DNA of 64,000 nucleotides. Origin: Gammaproteobacteria bacterium (lineage in GTDB: Bacteria; Pseudomonadota; Gammaproteobacteria; Pseudomonadales; Pseudohongiellaceae). Shown here piece after piece: positions 10,890 to 20,840 of this stretch. A model generated the notes under the pieces. It made no database searches. It was not told the origin of the DNA and saw only the letters and a list, made by a program, of their open reading frames with translations. The stretch lies in NCBI GenBank assembly GCA_024639905.1, contig JAHEGE010000001.1, positions 248,001-312,000 on the forward strand. The letters are read 5' to 3'. Each line of letters begins with the position of its first letter. Positions within the stretch are counted from its first letter, which is position 1. The position numbers were made by a program, and so were the translations under genes.

Positions 10890-11497
10890 GCGCGTATCTG
10901 TTTCGCTAAGGAATAGAGAATCGCCGCGGTGGCTCCCCAGATGCGATAGCCCTCGTAGGGCATTTCCAGAATAGTGCGGTCGGCACCTCGATAATACGCG
11001 GTCGATCGCGAATAGGCGTCGGGGTCGAGTAGCAAATCGAGTGGCGGGTGAAAGATGGCAGCGACTTCGCGAGGGCAGGGAGTCAGTGCAATTCCCGAAT
11101 TGATTAGACCGACCACCGGCGTGATTCTAAATCCCGAGGGTAGAGCGATCTCGCTCATCTGGCCTATCACCTCCACTGCTTCCCGAGCGAGCCCGATCTC
11201 TTCTTCTGCTTCTCTGAGCGCGGTCGCCACGGCGTCGCAGTCCTGCTCATCACAGCTACCTCCAGGCAGGCTAACTTGTCCGGCGTGGGAGCTGAGTTTC
11301 TCAGAGCGCAGCGTTAGCACGACGCGGCTAGCTTCGGAGGATGTGGGGCGCGAAACGGCGATCAACACGGCGGCAGCGCGCAGCGCAGTGTCTTCAGAAA
11401 TATCCGCGAGGATACGCGGATCGATGTGTTGCGTGGGGTGGTGGGGCATTTCTCGTTGCGAGAAATGCCCCACTAGTTCGTTGAAACGCGTTGTCAC
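10886..11497 (-). CDS. NUDIX hydrolase, CoA pyrophosphatase-like
   Basis: LRSEKLSSHAGQVSLPGGSCDEQDCDAVATALREAEEEIGL Nudix box. Confidence 0.92.
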   Translation of the reverse strand: MTTRFNELVGHFSQREMPHHPTQHIDPRILADISEDTALRAAAVLIAVSRPTSSEASRVVLTLRSEKLSSHAGQVSLPGGSCDEQDCDAVATALREAEEEIGLAREAVEVIGQMSEIALPSGFRITPVVGLINSGIALTPCPREVAAIFHPPLDLLLDPDAYSRSTAYYRGADRTILEMPYEGYRIWGATAAILYSLAKQIRA

Positions 11498-11501
11498 GGC
11501 G

Positions 11502-13568
11502 CTAGTAGTTTATAGTGACACCGATAAACGCACGGCGCGGCTCGCCGGGGAAATAACGGTCGTCGGTAAACGTCGTCCAATCGGCGCGTTCCGCATACTC
11601 GCGGTCGCCCAGATTGAGGATGTTCGCATACAGCGAGATGGTGTCATTCACCACGTATTGTGTACGCAGGTTGAGTAAGTTGTGTCCTGAGTAGCTCGCC
11701 GTGTTTTCGGGGTTGGTGTAGTACTCGCCCATATTCACGAGCTCGATCTCGCTTGACAGGTTGTCGCTAGGTGTCCAGCGCAGGCGCAGGTTGCCGAATT
11801 GACGCGGTGCCGTATCGACGGTGTTGCCCAGTATGTCTACGCCGCCAGAAATTTCTGAGGATTCGTAGGTATGATCGGCGAGGTTATATACCGCGGCAAG
11901 CGCCAAGCTATCGGTGAGATCGAGTGCCAGAGAGAACTCTAAGCCGGTGTGCTGCGTGTGGTTATTGTTGGTGTTCACGCGATCACTGTTGGTGACAATT
12001 TCGTTCTTCTTGTCCATAAAATAGTAGCTAGCAGAATACGCCCAGCCTTGTGCGCCGCCTTTAAACTCGACTTCGTAGCTGTCGAGTTCGACCGAATCGA
12101 GGTCGGCGATGTTCTGGTCACCCTGCAGGCGATACATCTCGCTCGCCTGCGGCGCGCGGAAACCCGTTTGGGTGCGCAATTGCAGGCTGTGGTTGTCGTT
12201 CAGTGCGTAGCTGAGGCCTAGCTTCGGCGAAATATTAGTGAAGCTGTCGCTGCGATCTGCCGGGCGGTTGTAGCGGCAACCGAAGCGGCACGCGACGCCA
12301 TTTTCGTCGGTACGACCGTCTATCATTTTGTTGTCGTAGTCGTAATTGGTGTCTTCGACGCGCAGGCCTAAAGATAAATCCCAGCCCGATTGGAAGCTCT
12401 GCTCGTAGCTGACGAATGCAGCGAGTTGCTCGGCGTCGACTTGGTAATCGTAGTGCTTGCCCTGGGGTATGGAGTTTCTCAGGAAGAACGAGCCTTCTGT
12501 GGGGTTAGGCTGTGTCTGCTGCAGCGCACCATCGGTACGCTCGGCGTCGAAACCTACTGCAAGCTCGGCGCCATTGGCCAGTTCAGTATAGGCTGCGGAT
12601 TGAAGGCCGAGGCTGGAAACCTGTGTCGCTTCGATCGGCTGGCCTGGCAGGAAGTGCTGGATAAATGTCATGTCGGCGTCGCGAAGGTAAGGCGTGATGA
12701 CCACGTCCCAGTCGCCGAATGTCTTGCTCGCCGTAGTCCAGGCGCGTGTGTTCTTGCTATCACGATAGGCTTCGGGGTTAGGGTTGCCGGTACGCGTCGC
12801 ACCTTTGTAGCTCTCGAAGCCGGTGACGAAACCCGCGGTCTCTTGATTGAGGTTAATGTGAGTGACACCACCATCGAGTTCCCAGCCGCTGTTGCTGGCG
12901 TAGCTGTAGAGATACGTGAGCTTCTGCTGATCGAATCCGCTGTCGTCACGGTACCCCTCTTCGCTGGTGCCGTTGAGCAAGAACAGCTGCTTGAAATCGC
13001 CTTTGTCTTGGCCGAGCTGTGCCTTAACGCGTTGCGAGCCACGGGGACCCTGCTCAAAGGTGATCTGACGTGCGTCGCCGGCCTTGGGCAGCACGACATT
13101 CACTAACCCATGGACCGCATTGGAACCCCAGAAGGCGCTGCCTGGGCCTCGCACGACTTCGACGCTCGCCGCATTTTCGGCGTGGAGGTCAAACATCTCG
13201 TTGACGTTGCAGAAACCGCTAGAGCGCACTGGGATGCCATTTTCTGCTATTAAGAATGAGCCACAGGCGCCGGCGCCGGTTAGAACGGGCGAGCGGATCG
13301 CGGTGAGGCTCTCTTGGCCATTGTTACGGTGGATGCTCACACCAGGCAGGCGGTTAAGAGTCTCTTGCAGATGGGTGTGGCCGATTGCGCGCAGTTCTTC
13401 TTCGCCTATCACGGAGACGGCAGCATTGATGTCGGCGAGCCCTTCGGACTTACGGCTGTTAGAGGTGACGGTAATTTCCTCGATGCCGTCGGCCGACTGA
13501 GCTGAGGAGGCTGTGGCGAGTAGCGAAAGGCTGGTGGCGATGCCTGTGTACAGAAGCGTGCGTAGCAT
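11502..13568 (-). CDS. TonB-dependent outer-membrane receptor
   Basis: Signal peptide, plug domain (VEVVRGPGSAFWGSNAVHGLVNVVLP), C-terminal RRAFIGVTINY. Confidence 0.93.
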   Translation of the reverse strand: MLRTLLYTGIATSLSLLATASSAQSADGIEEITVTSNSRKSEGLADINAAVSVIGEEELRAIGHTHLQETLNRLPGVSIHRNNGQESLTAIRSPVLTGAGACGSFLIAENGIPVRSSGFCNVNEMFDLHAENAASVEVVRGPGSAFWGSNAVHGLVNVVLPKAGDARQITFEQGPRGSQRVKAQLGQDKGDFKQLFLLNGTSEEGYRDDSGFDQQKLTYLYSYASNSGWELDGGVTHINLNQETAGFVTGFESYKGATRTGNPNPEAYRDSKNTRAWTTASKTFGDWDVVITPYLRDADMTFIQHFLPGQPIEATQVSSLGLQSAAYTELANGAELAVGFDAERTDGALQQTQPNPTEGSFFLRNSIPQGKHYDYQVDAEQLAAFVSYEQSFQSGWDLSLGLRVEDTNYDYDNKMIDGRTDENGVACRFGCRYNRPADRSDSFTNISPKLGLSYALNDNHSLQLRTQTGFRAPQASEMYRLQGDQNIADLDSVELDSYEVEFKGGAQGWAYSASYYFMDKKNEIVTNSDRVNTNNNHTQHTGLEFSLALDLTDSLALAAVYNLADHTYESSEISGGVDILGNTVDTAPRQFGNLRLRWTPSDNLSSEIELVNMGEYYTNPENTASYSGHNLLNLRTQYVVNDTISLYANILNLGDREYAERADWTTFTDDRYFPGEPRRAFIGVTINY

Positions 13569-13819
13569 GTGTCTCTCCCAAAAAACGAAAATAGGTTAAT
13601 AGCGGTGTTGTTGCTGACTCTTTTGTGAGGGCCTTTACTGATCGCTCAAAGATAGCACATCCGAGGCGCTGCGGGGCAGGGTGGCAGGGGCTAAATGCAG
13701 CAGATTGTGACTTTGCACAGGCCTTTCTAACCACGTAAACTGCTTTGAGGTACGGGCTCTGCTAGCCCTAAGCGCAACAGTTGAGAAGCTAAAATAACGA
13801 GAAGAGCGAGAGAGAAACC

Positions 13820-14632
13820 ATGCAGGTGAAAGACAAGGTAGTAGTAGTAACGGGCGGTGCTAGCGGTATCGGCAAGAGCTTGTGTGAGCGCTTCGCTCGC
13901 GAAGGCGCGCGCGCAGTGGTGGTGTCGGATATTAATCAGGCTGGCGTCGACGCGACGGTTTCAGATATCGCCGCCTTAACGCAGGCCCGCGGCAATGTCG
14001 CGAATGTCGGTAAAGAAGAGGATATTAACGCGCTCGTCGCCGATACCCTCGCCGAGTTCGGTCACATCGACCTATTCTGCTCCAATGCGGGCATCTTCAC
14101 TGCGGGTGGCGAGAACGTCAGCACCGAGGCGTGGCAGTCGATCTGGGATATTAACGTGATGTCTCACGTGTTCGCGGCACGCGCCGTGTTGCCTTCGATG
14201 CTTGAACGCGGCGAGGGCTATCTGCTCAATACTTCGTCTGCTGCTGGCCTGCTGAGCCAAGTGGGCTCGGCGCCCTATTCGGTCACCAAACATGCCGCTA
14301 TCGGCTTTGCGGAATGGCTGTCGATCACCTACGGGCGTCGCGGCATTAAGGTCTCGGCGCTGTGTCCACAGGCGGTACGTACGGCGATGACGGCGGTCGG
14401 CGCGGGCGACGGTGGTGTGGCGGGCCTCGATGGCATGCTAGAGCCAGAGCAGCTCGCCGATACGGTCATCGAGACGCTCGACAAGGAAACCTTCTTGGTG
14501 CTGCCGCATCCCGAGGTATTGAATTACATGCGCCGTAAGACCGATGACTACGATCGCTGGCTCGGCGGTATGCGCAGGCTTAACGATCAATTCGAAGACG
14601 CCTATCATAAGCGCGAAGAGTCGCAGAGCTAG
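13820..14632 (+). CDS. SDR family oxidoreductase
   Basis: [19 protein letters not shown] and [11 protein letters not shown] motifs. Confidence 0.93.
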   Translation: MQVKDKVVVVTGGASGIGKSLCERFAREGARAVVVSDINQAGVDATVSDIAALTQARGNVANVGKEEDINALVADTLAEFGHIDLFCSNAGIFTAGGENVSTEAWQSIWDINVMSHVFAARAVLPSMLERGEGYLLNTSSAAGLLSQVGSAPYSVTKHAAIGFAEWLSITYGRRGIKVSALCPQAVRTAMTAVGAGDGGVAGLDGMLEPEQLADTVIETLDKETFLVLPHPEVLNYMRRKTDDYDRWLGGMRRLNDQFEDAYHKREESQS

Positions 14633-14693
14633 GTTACGCACAATATCCATTAACACTGAAGTAACATCCTTTAAAACGTTACGGAGAATAAGA

Positions 14694-15191
14694 ATGACAT
14701 TCAGCAAAATCGTAAACACCACACTCGCGACACTCGCTCTTACCGCCTCGGCTTCGCTGTTCGCCGCGCCAGACGCAAAGATCGAACAGCTGTCGTGGAT
14801 GACAGGCAACTGGGCCGGAGCGCTAGGACCCAATCAGCTCGAAGAGAACTGGATCGCGATCGAAGGCCGCACATTGGCGGCGATGGTGCGCATGACTGGC
14901 GGCGACGCGACCAGCATGTTCGAGATGATTACTATCGAAGAAGTAGATGGCTCGCTAGAGCTCAACGTTCAGCAGTGGGATCCGGGCATGGCGCCACGCA
15001 CCGACGGCGCGCAGAAGATGCGCCTCATGGAAATTACTGACAACAGCGTGAAGTTTGAAGCCTTGGGTGAAGGTGGTATGAAGACCCTCGGCTACAGCCA
15101 CCCCGATGCTGAGACGTTCATCATCCACGTCGAGCAGGCGGCGGGTCCTAAGTTCGATATTAACCTGAAGGCACGTAGCCTCTGGAAGTAA
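14694..15191 (+). CDS. DUF6265-like secreted protein
   Basis: Internal ATG start gives a signal peptide (MTFSKIVNTTLATLALTASASLFA), then LSWMTGNWAGALGPNQLEENWIAIEGRTLAAM. Confidence 0.75.
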   Translation: MTFSKIVNTTLATLALTASASLFAAPDAKIEQLSWMTGNWAGALGPNQLEENWIAIEGRTLAAMVRMTGGDATSMFEMITIEEVDGSLELNVQQWDPGMAPRTDGAQKMRLMEITDNSVKFEALGEGGMKTLGYSHPDAETFIIHVEQAAGPKFDINLKARSLWK

Positions 15192-15195
15192 GCAA

Positions 15196-15660
15196 CTAGC
15201 TCGTTGATGGGTCGATAAGTAGGGAGCGCGTCGCGAGTTCAGCGCGAATGGCAGCCTGCATCGGCCTATCGACTTCGGCATCGAAGTCACGAGCTGCCTC
15301 CCAATCGTAAAACCATACGGGCTTGAGGCGCAGCGCCTCGGGTTCGTCGTGGTGTCGCGGGAATAGGTGGGCGTGCAAGGCAGGTTCGATGTTGCCTAGC
15401 ATCTCGTAATTTATGCGGACGGCGCCGGTGACGGCGAGAATCGCATCCCCAATCGAGACCATGTCGCGGAGGAAGTCTGCGCGATTCGCTTCGTTTAAGG
15501 CATTGAGGTCTGGTACTACGGGGTCTGGCAACAAGAGGCAGTAGCCAGGTAAAAACTGAACATCTCCCATGACCACCCAGCCCGATTTCACGCGACCGAT
15601 AGCTTTCGGGTATTGTCCCCGTTGGCACTCTCGGACACGCTGATGGATCAGGGTGGGCAT
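15196..15660 (-). CDS. HIT family protein
   Basis: GNIEPALHAHLFPRHHDEP (HxHxxPR-like HIT motif). Confidence 0.85.
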   Translation of the reverse strand: MPTLIHQRVRECQRGQYPKAIGRVKSGWVVMGDVQFLPGYCLLLPDPVVPDLNALNEANRADFLRDMVSIGDAILAVTGAVRINYEMLGNIEPALHAHLFPRHHDEPEALRLKPVWFYDWEAARDFDAEVDRPMQAAIRAELATRSLLIDPSTS

Positions 15661-15673
15661 GGGAAGCCGCTAT

Positions 15674-15880
15674 TTAGACAGCGACGACGTTGTTCGCGCA
15701 GGGGCCCTTCTGGCCTTGGCCTACTTCGAACTCGACCGCTTGGCCGTCGTCTAAGGTTGCGTAACCGCCACCGTTTTTAATCTCTGAGTGGTGTACGAAC
15801 AGATCCTTGCCACCGTCTTCTGGTGTAATAAAGCCGAAGCCCTTGTCTGCGTTAAACCACTTCACTGTACCTTTGCTCAT
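15674..15880 (-). CDS. Cold-shock protein (CspA family)
   Basis: [29 protein letters not shown]. Confidence 0.97.
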   Translation of the reverse strand: MSKGTVKWFNADKGFGFITPEDGGKDLFVHHSEIKNGGGYATLDDGQAVEFEVGQGQKGPCANNVVAV

Positions 15881-16149
15881 TTCTTACGTTCCTTTTTGGG
15901 AATTGACGTTCACTGCGCGTAGCCAGCCACATGCCGCCTGCGCGTTTCGTACGGGTAGAAATTCGAGAGAGGAATCAGCTAGTGGATTGTAGCTGCAATC
16001 AAGGCTACTCGCGGCAAAAGTGCCGATCAAAGACGGGATTGCCGTAGGGGACAACGCTCAAGAGAGGGCAGTGTAGACGGTATGCTATTGAATAGATACC
16101 ATTCTCTGCCCACCTCTTGGGCGTCAAATTGCGCGTAACTCGCAGCGTT

Positions 16150-16557
16150 CTAGGCGCTTTCTTCGAGCAGCTCCACCCAATTGCCATCAGGATCTTGAAT
16201 GATGGCAATAGTGATGCCCGGGCGCACCTCTTTCGCTGCAACGACGATAGTCGCCCCGGCGGCCGCGGCTTTGTCGACGGTTTCCGCGAGGTTGCTGCAG
16301 GAGATCGTCCAATAGCGATAGCCGGTTGCAGCACGAATCCCACCTGGTGCCGCTGGCGTGCTCGGCTTCGGGTCGAGTTCGATGACTTTAATGACACTGT
16401 CGCCGACCTTGAAACGGTTCATCTTGCCGCCGCCTGGCATGGGAATCGTCGCTTCTAAAGGCAGGCCCAGAGTCTCGCCGTAGAATGTCATCATCGCATC
16501 GATATCGTCGCAGACGATACCGATGTCGATGGCGTTTTTAGTGATTGCCAAGCTCAT
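16150..16557 (-). CDS. VOC family (glyoxalase-like) protein
   Basis: IGIVCDDIDAMMTFYGETLGLP and IIQDPDGNWVELLE. Confidence 0.9.
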   Translation of the reverse strand: MSLAITKNAIDIGIVCDDIDAMMTFYGETLGLPLEATIPMPGGGKMNRFKVGDSVIKVIELDPKPSTPAAPGGIRAATGYRYWTISCSNLAETVDKAAAAGATIVVAAKEVRPGITIAIIQDPDGNWVELLEESA

Positions 16558-17985
16558 CTACGCAGCACCCATCAACGCCTTGGTCTCGAGGAATTCCTCG
16601 AATCCTTCCAAACCCCATTCGCGGCCGTTGCCCGACTTCTTATAGCCACCGAAAGGCGCTGAGATGTCGAGAGGCGCGCCGTTGATATGCACCATGCCGG
16701 TGCGGATCTGGAGCGCGACTTGCGCTGCGTGCGCAGGCTCGCCTGTGATGTAACCTGACAGGCCGTACTCGGTATCGTTGGCAATCGCGATCGCCTCGGC
16801 GTCATCGGCATAGCCGAGGATCGTAAGCACCGGTCCGAAGACCTCTTCGCGGGCGATCGTCATGTCGTTGGTGACGTTGGCGAAGACGGTAGGCTGAATG
16901 TAGTAGCCCTTGTCGAGGCCCGCTGGACGACCTGGGCCGCCGGCGATGAGTTCGGCGCCTTCTTTGATTCCGGCTTCGATCAGCGCGTTAATCTTAGTGA
17001 ATTGCAATTCGCTCACTACAGGACCGAGGCGAGTGGTCTCCGCTTGCGGGTCGCCGACGGTAGCTTTGGCAGCAGCGGCTTTGGCGACTTCTATCGCCTC
17101 CGCCATGCGGGAGTTTGGCACTAGCATGCGGGTTGGCGCGTTGCACGACTGGCCGCTATTGCCGAAGCAATTCATCACGCCGCCGGCAACCGCTTTGGCG
17201 AAATCGGGTGCGTCGTCCAGAATGATGTTGGCCGATTTGCCGCCAAGCTCTTGGGTAACACGCTTAATGCTGTCTGCCGCCGCTTTGGCGACCTCGCGAC
17301 CCGCGCGGGTAGAACCAGTGAATGAGACGACGTCGATCTCGGGGTGTGAAGAGATCGCGGCTCCGACGCTGGGGCCATCACCGTTAACGAGGTTGAATAC
17401 GCCCGGTGGTAGGCCGCATTCGTCGATGATTTCGGCGAGGATATAGGCATTAATTGGCGCCACTTCGCTTGGCTTTAGCACGATGGTGCAGCCCGCGGCG
17501 AGCGCAGGGGCGACCTTGCAGGCGATTTGATTCAGTGGCCAGTTCCACGGGGTGATGAAACCGCACACACCGGCGGCTTCCTTAACGATGAGCGTGCTGC
17601 CTCGTGTCTCCTGGAACTGAAAGCTGTCGAGTACCGGGAGGATGGCGGCGAAGTGGCCGAGGCCGCTCGGCACCTGCGCGGCAGTCGCCAGGCTCATCGG
17701 TGCGCCCATCTCGTTAGAGATGGCGGTCGCGAGCTCTGCTGAGCGGGCCTGAATGCCAGCCATAATCTTCTGGATAACGGTCTTGCGCTCTTCGACGCTA
17801 GACTGTGACCACGCGGGGAATGCAGCGCGCGCAGCTTGGGCGGCGGCATCGACGTCGTCGGCAGTGCCCATGCTGATGGTGGCGAAGGCCTCTTCAGTGG
17901 CGGGGTTGATGACGTCGAGAGTCGGCCGGCCGGCCGGCTCGATCCATTCGCCGTTGATATAAAATTTATTGTACGCTGTGGTCAT
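16558..17985 (-). CDS. Aldehyde dehydrogenase family protein
   Basis: ITPWNWPLNQIACKVAPALAAGC, VTQELGGKSANIIL, FGNSGQSCNAPTR. Confidence 0.95.
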   Translation of the reverse strand: MTTAYNKFYINGEWIEPAGRPTLDVINPATEEAFATISMGTADDVDAAAQAARAAFPAWSQSSVEERKTVIQKIMAGIQARSAELATAISNEMGAPMSLATAAQVPSGLGHFAAILPVLDSFQFQETRGSTLIVKEAAGVCGFITPWNWPLNQIACKVAPALAAGCTIVLKPSEVAPINAYILAEIIDECGLPPGVFNLVNGDGPSVGAAISSHPEIDVVSFTGSTRAGREVAKAAADSIKRVTQELGGKSANIILDDAPDFAKAVAGGVMNCFGNSGQSCNAPTRMLVPNSRMAEAIEVAKAAAAKATVGDPQAETTRLGPVVSELQFTKINALIEAGIKEGAELIAGGPGRPAGLDKGYYIQPTVFANVTNDMTIAREEVFGPVLTILGYADDAEAIAIANDTEYGLSGYITGEPAHAAQVALQIRTGMVHINGAPLDISAPFGGYKKSGNGREWGLEGFEEFLETKALMGAA

Positions 17986-18166
17986 TTCTTAACTCCTGAT
18001 GATTCGTTTACACTGAGGCTGGACAAGCGCATGGGGCGCCGCTGCGAGCTCAAGTGCATCGCATTGTGGAACGTCTGCTTGTAAGAGGCCGTTACTGCAT
18101 GAGCCCTACATCACCCTTCGAGTGTACAAGACATGACTAAGAATTTAACGGTTTTTTTGAGTCGAT

Positions 18167-19015
18167 TTGGGGTGGTATTCCGGCGTGTCTAATTCAGTGA
18201 GCCGAGCCGTTGGCAAGCGCCTTGCGCGCTTCCTCAGTAGACGATTACCGAGCTATACGCGCTTCGAATCGACCTCTATAGATCAGACCGCTTCGACACT
18301 GCGCGCGGGCGACATCTTGCTTGTCGATGGCAATACGCGCATTAGCACCGCTATTAAGTATCTCACCCAGTCGTCTTGGTCCCATGCCTGCCTGTATGTA
18401 GGCCGCGGTGGCGAATCGAGCAGCGCAGAGACGCTGCTCGAGGCCGACCTCGAGGAAGGGGTTAGGCTCGTGGCGCCTAATTTCTACGCGGGTTTTAATC
18501 TGCGGATCTGTCGTCCTGTGGGGCTTAACGACGAAGACCGCGACGCGTTGATCGCCTTCGCGTGCTCTAAACTCGGGCATCAATACGATAAGAAGAATGT
18601 GTTCGACCTCATGCGTTACCTCATACAGAAGCCAGTCGTCCCTAACCGCCTGCGGCGCTCGATGATTGGGCTGGGGAGCGGTGAGCCGACCAAGGCGATC
18701 TGCTCGACACTTATCGCCGAGACCTTTCAGTCAATCGACTACCCTATTTTGCCGATGCCCAGCGATAAATTGAGCGTGGGTGACAGGAGTTCATCACGAG
18801 GGGAAGAGGCCGTGGGCAGGGGCGGCGAGGTGCCCGTGTTCTATCGGCGCCATTTCACGCACTACACGCCAAGGGACTTCGACCTCTCGCCGTATTTTAG
18901 GATTGTTAAGCCAACCCTCGAGCAGGGCTTCGATTATCGGCTCTTCCGCTGGGGGGAATTGGACGGGATCGCTGAGAGTGCAGAGCAAGGCGAGAAGCCG
19001 CCCATTGGGTTTTAA
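18167..19015 (+). CDS. YiiX/YebB-like NlpC/P60 (permuted papain-like) family protein
   Basis: LRAGDILLVDGNTRISTAIKYLTQSSWSHACLYVG and KAICSTLIAETFQ; exact start uncertain (TTG at 18167 or GTG at 18185). Confidence 0.75.
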   Translation: MGWYSGVSNSVSRAVGKRLARFLSRRLPSYTRFESTSIDQTASTLRAGDILLVDGNTRISTAIKYLTQSSWSHACLYVGRGGESSSAETLLEADLEEGVRLVAPNFYAGFNLRICRPVGLNDEDRDALIAFACSKLGHQYDKKNVFDLMRYLIQKPVVPNRLRRSMIGLGSGEPTKAICSTLIAETFQSIDYPILPMPSDKLSVGDRSSSRGEEAVGRGGEVPVFYRRHFTHYTPRDFDLSPYFRIVKPTLEQGFDYRLFRWGELDGIAESAEQGEKPPIGF

Positions 19016-20022
19016 ACCACTCCCATGAGCCCATTCACTGCCGCTTGAAACTGTGGATCGGCGCGTGAAACCTGTTCATGGGGATAGGCAATAACGCGCT
19101 TCGGTGTAATGCCGACTCCCTCGAACTTCCTCCCGTCGACCAGCGCAGGATTCGGTGCGTAGTGCAGCACTCTCTCTCCGTTCGATCCATCTTCGCGACT
19201 ACTTGTATACCTGCCGAGGCGGCCGGGCGTCGCTGTGCCGACTGTCGTGACGCGAGCCAGCTTGCCTAGCTGATAGGCGAGGAGCTCCGCCGGCCCCTGC
19301 GTGGAGCTGTCGATGAGAATCGCGATCGGACGGCGATACGCGCGCAGCGAATCGTCGCGTTCGCGCAGAGGGAGTAGGCCTGCAACGGAGGGAGCTTTGT
19401 CGCCGAGTGGGCTCGTTATCGCCGGCTCTGACAGCGTCAGTAAATCGCTGCGAGTGGCGCGGAACAGATCTATGTGCAGCGGGTCTAGATAGCCATGGCT
19501 ATTGCGCAGGTCGAGCACGAGTCCGTCGGTTTCACTGAGCGAGTCGACTAAGCGCCTGAACGTCGCGAGATCGTCGGTGCTGCGAGACAGCGCCCAACAT
19601 CGCAGATAGCCGATGATCTTATTGCCTGCGGCAAAACTCAGCACGCTATTGCTGGTCGCCGTTCGATAGCTGTCATAAAGGCTTTCGAACACGGGGGTGG
19701 CGGCAAGCGTTTGGGTATCGCGGTCCCGCCTCACGAGCAGGTCTACCGCCTCGGTAAGCGGAAAGAAGCGCAGCGCCATTGCTTCGGGATTGAGGCTTAA
19801 TACAGGGGCGAATGCGCGGCCATTGAGCGTTAGGATGACGTCGCCGCGCTCTATGCCAGCGCCGTGAGCGGGATAGCCTTCGAGCGCTGCGATGACGAGA
19901 TGGCCGTCAGCGAAGGGCGTTGTCTCAATGCCGAGGTGATTGAGCGCATAGCGGGGGGAACCCCCGCGAGCGTCAAAACTCAAATTGAGGTAATAGCCCA
20001 GTTCAGTCGCGTCTAGCGTCAT
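19012..20022 (-). CDS. PDZ/S41-type peptidase-like protein
   Basis: PDZ-like AHGAGIERGDVILTLNGRAF; S41-like LVLDLRNSHGYLD and ILIDSSTQGPAELLAYQL. Confidence 0.75.
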   Translation of the reverse strand: MTLDATELGYYLNLSFDARGGSPRYALNHLGIETTPFADGHLVIAALEGYPAHGAGIERGDVILTLNGRAFAPVLSLNPEAMALRFFPLTEAVDLLVRRDRDTQTLAATPVFESLYDSYRTATSNSVLSFAAGNKIIGYLRCWALSRSTDDLATFRRLVDSLSETDGLVLDLRNSHGYLDPLHIDLFRATRSDLLTLSEPAITSPLGDKAPSVAGLLPLRERDDSLRAYRRPIAILIDSSTQGPAELLAYQLGKLARVTTVGTATPGRLGRYTSSREDGSNGERVLHYAPNPALVDGRKFEGVGITPKRVIAYPHEQVSRADPQFQAAVNGLMGVV

Positions 20023-20030
20023 AGTTGGGC

Positions 20031-20726
20031 TTAATCGATTGCGAAGCAGTAGAAGTAGCCAGCGCCGCCAGTGGAGACCAGATTAGCTTGGCTGCAGCCG
20101 CGCGAGCCGTGGGCGCTGTTCCATGAATTAGGGTTGGCGCCGCCACCTTGACGATCGAAATGACCCACATGCGCGCTGCCTTGATCGTTGCTTGTCCAGT
20201 TATTGCAGGTATGGTCGGCGCCGTCGTCCACGGTGTTACCAGCCAGCGTGGAGCCTGTAAGTATGTCGTGTTCGTTAGGCGTATCGCCGCGTCCTTTAAC
20301 GACATTGCCGTTCTCGTCGAGCGAGTTCGCTTTACCTAACGCCATGAAATCGCTGTGCAGTGCGTTGAGGGTAGACGCGACCTCGACGCCTTTCGCGTTA
20401 TACCAAGGCCCGAAACCGATGCGGTCACGGGCGTCGATCGCGGCCATTTCTTCGGTGGCGTGTGCGCTGAGGTAGGCGCGCCACGTTTTACCGCGGGAGC
20501 CGGCTGCGCGCGCCAAGTCGGCGCAATGGGCATCTGCACCGGCGAGTCCGCCGAGGTTTGCCCCATCACCACTACCGACGCTTGTGATAAAGAAGCTCAT
20601 GGCGTTGTCGCCGGCGTCTTGAGCGTTAAGCGTGCTGAAGCTCGCCAACGCGATGAGAGTGCTCAGGGTCGAGGCCGCGAACAGGCGGTTACGTAGTGTG
20701 CTGTGTCGTGTGTTCGTGCTTTTCAT
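20031..20726 (-). CDS. Secreted lectin-like hypothetical protein
   Basis: Signal peptide; FFITSVGSGDGANLGGLAGADAHCADLARAAG...TWRAYLS; Cys-rich C-terminus. Confidence 0.65.
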   Translation of the reverse strand: MKSTNTRHSTLRNRLFAASTLSTLIALASFSTLNAQDAGDNAMSFFITSVGSGDGANLGGLAGADAHCADLARAAGSRGKTWRAYLSAHATEEMAAIDARDRIGFGPWYNAKGVEVASTLNALHSDFMALGKANSLDENGNVVKGRGDTPNEHDILTGSTLAGNTVDDGADHTCNNWTSNDQGSAHVGHFDRQGGGANPNSWNSAHGSRGCSQANLVSTGGAGYFYCFAID

Positions 20727-20840
20727 GTTGCATCTCCATTTTTATTTCATCTTGTCATGTTGGTCGTGCGTATTTTTGAAGTCTTACATAGCCGCAGCAA
20801 TATCGCTATGGGCGAGCTGCTGCTCCCTATTTGCCGCCGC

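Noticed and set aside
12390-13106. Long plus-strand ORF opposite the TonB receptor
   Set aside because: Antisense shadow of a well-supported coding frame; no recognisable domain.
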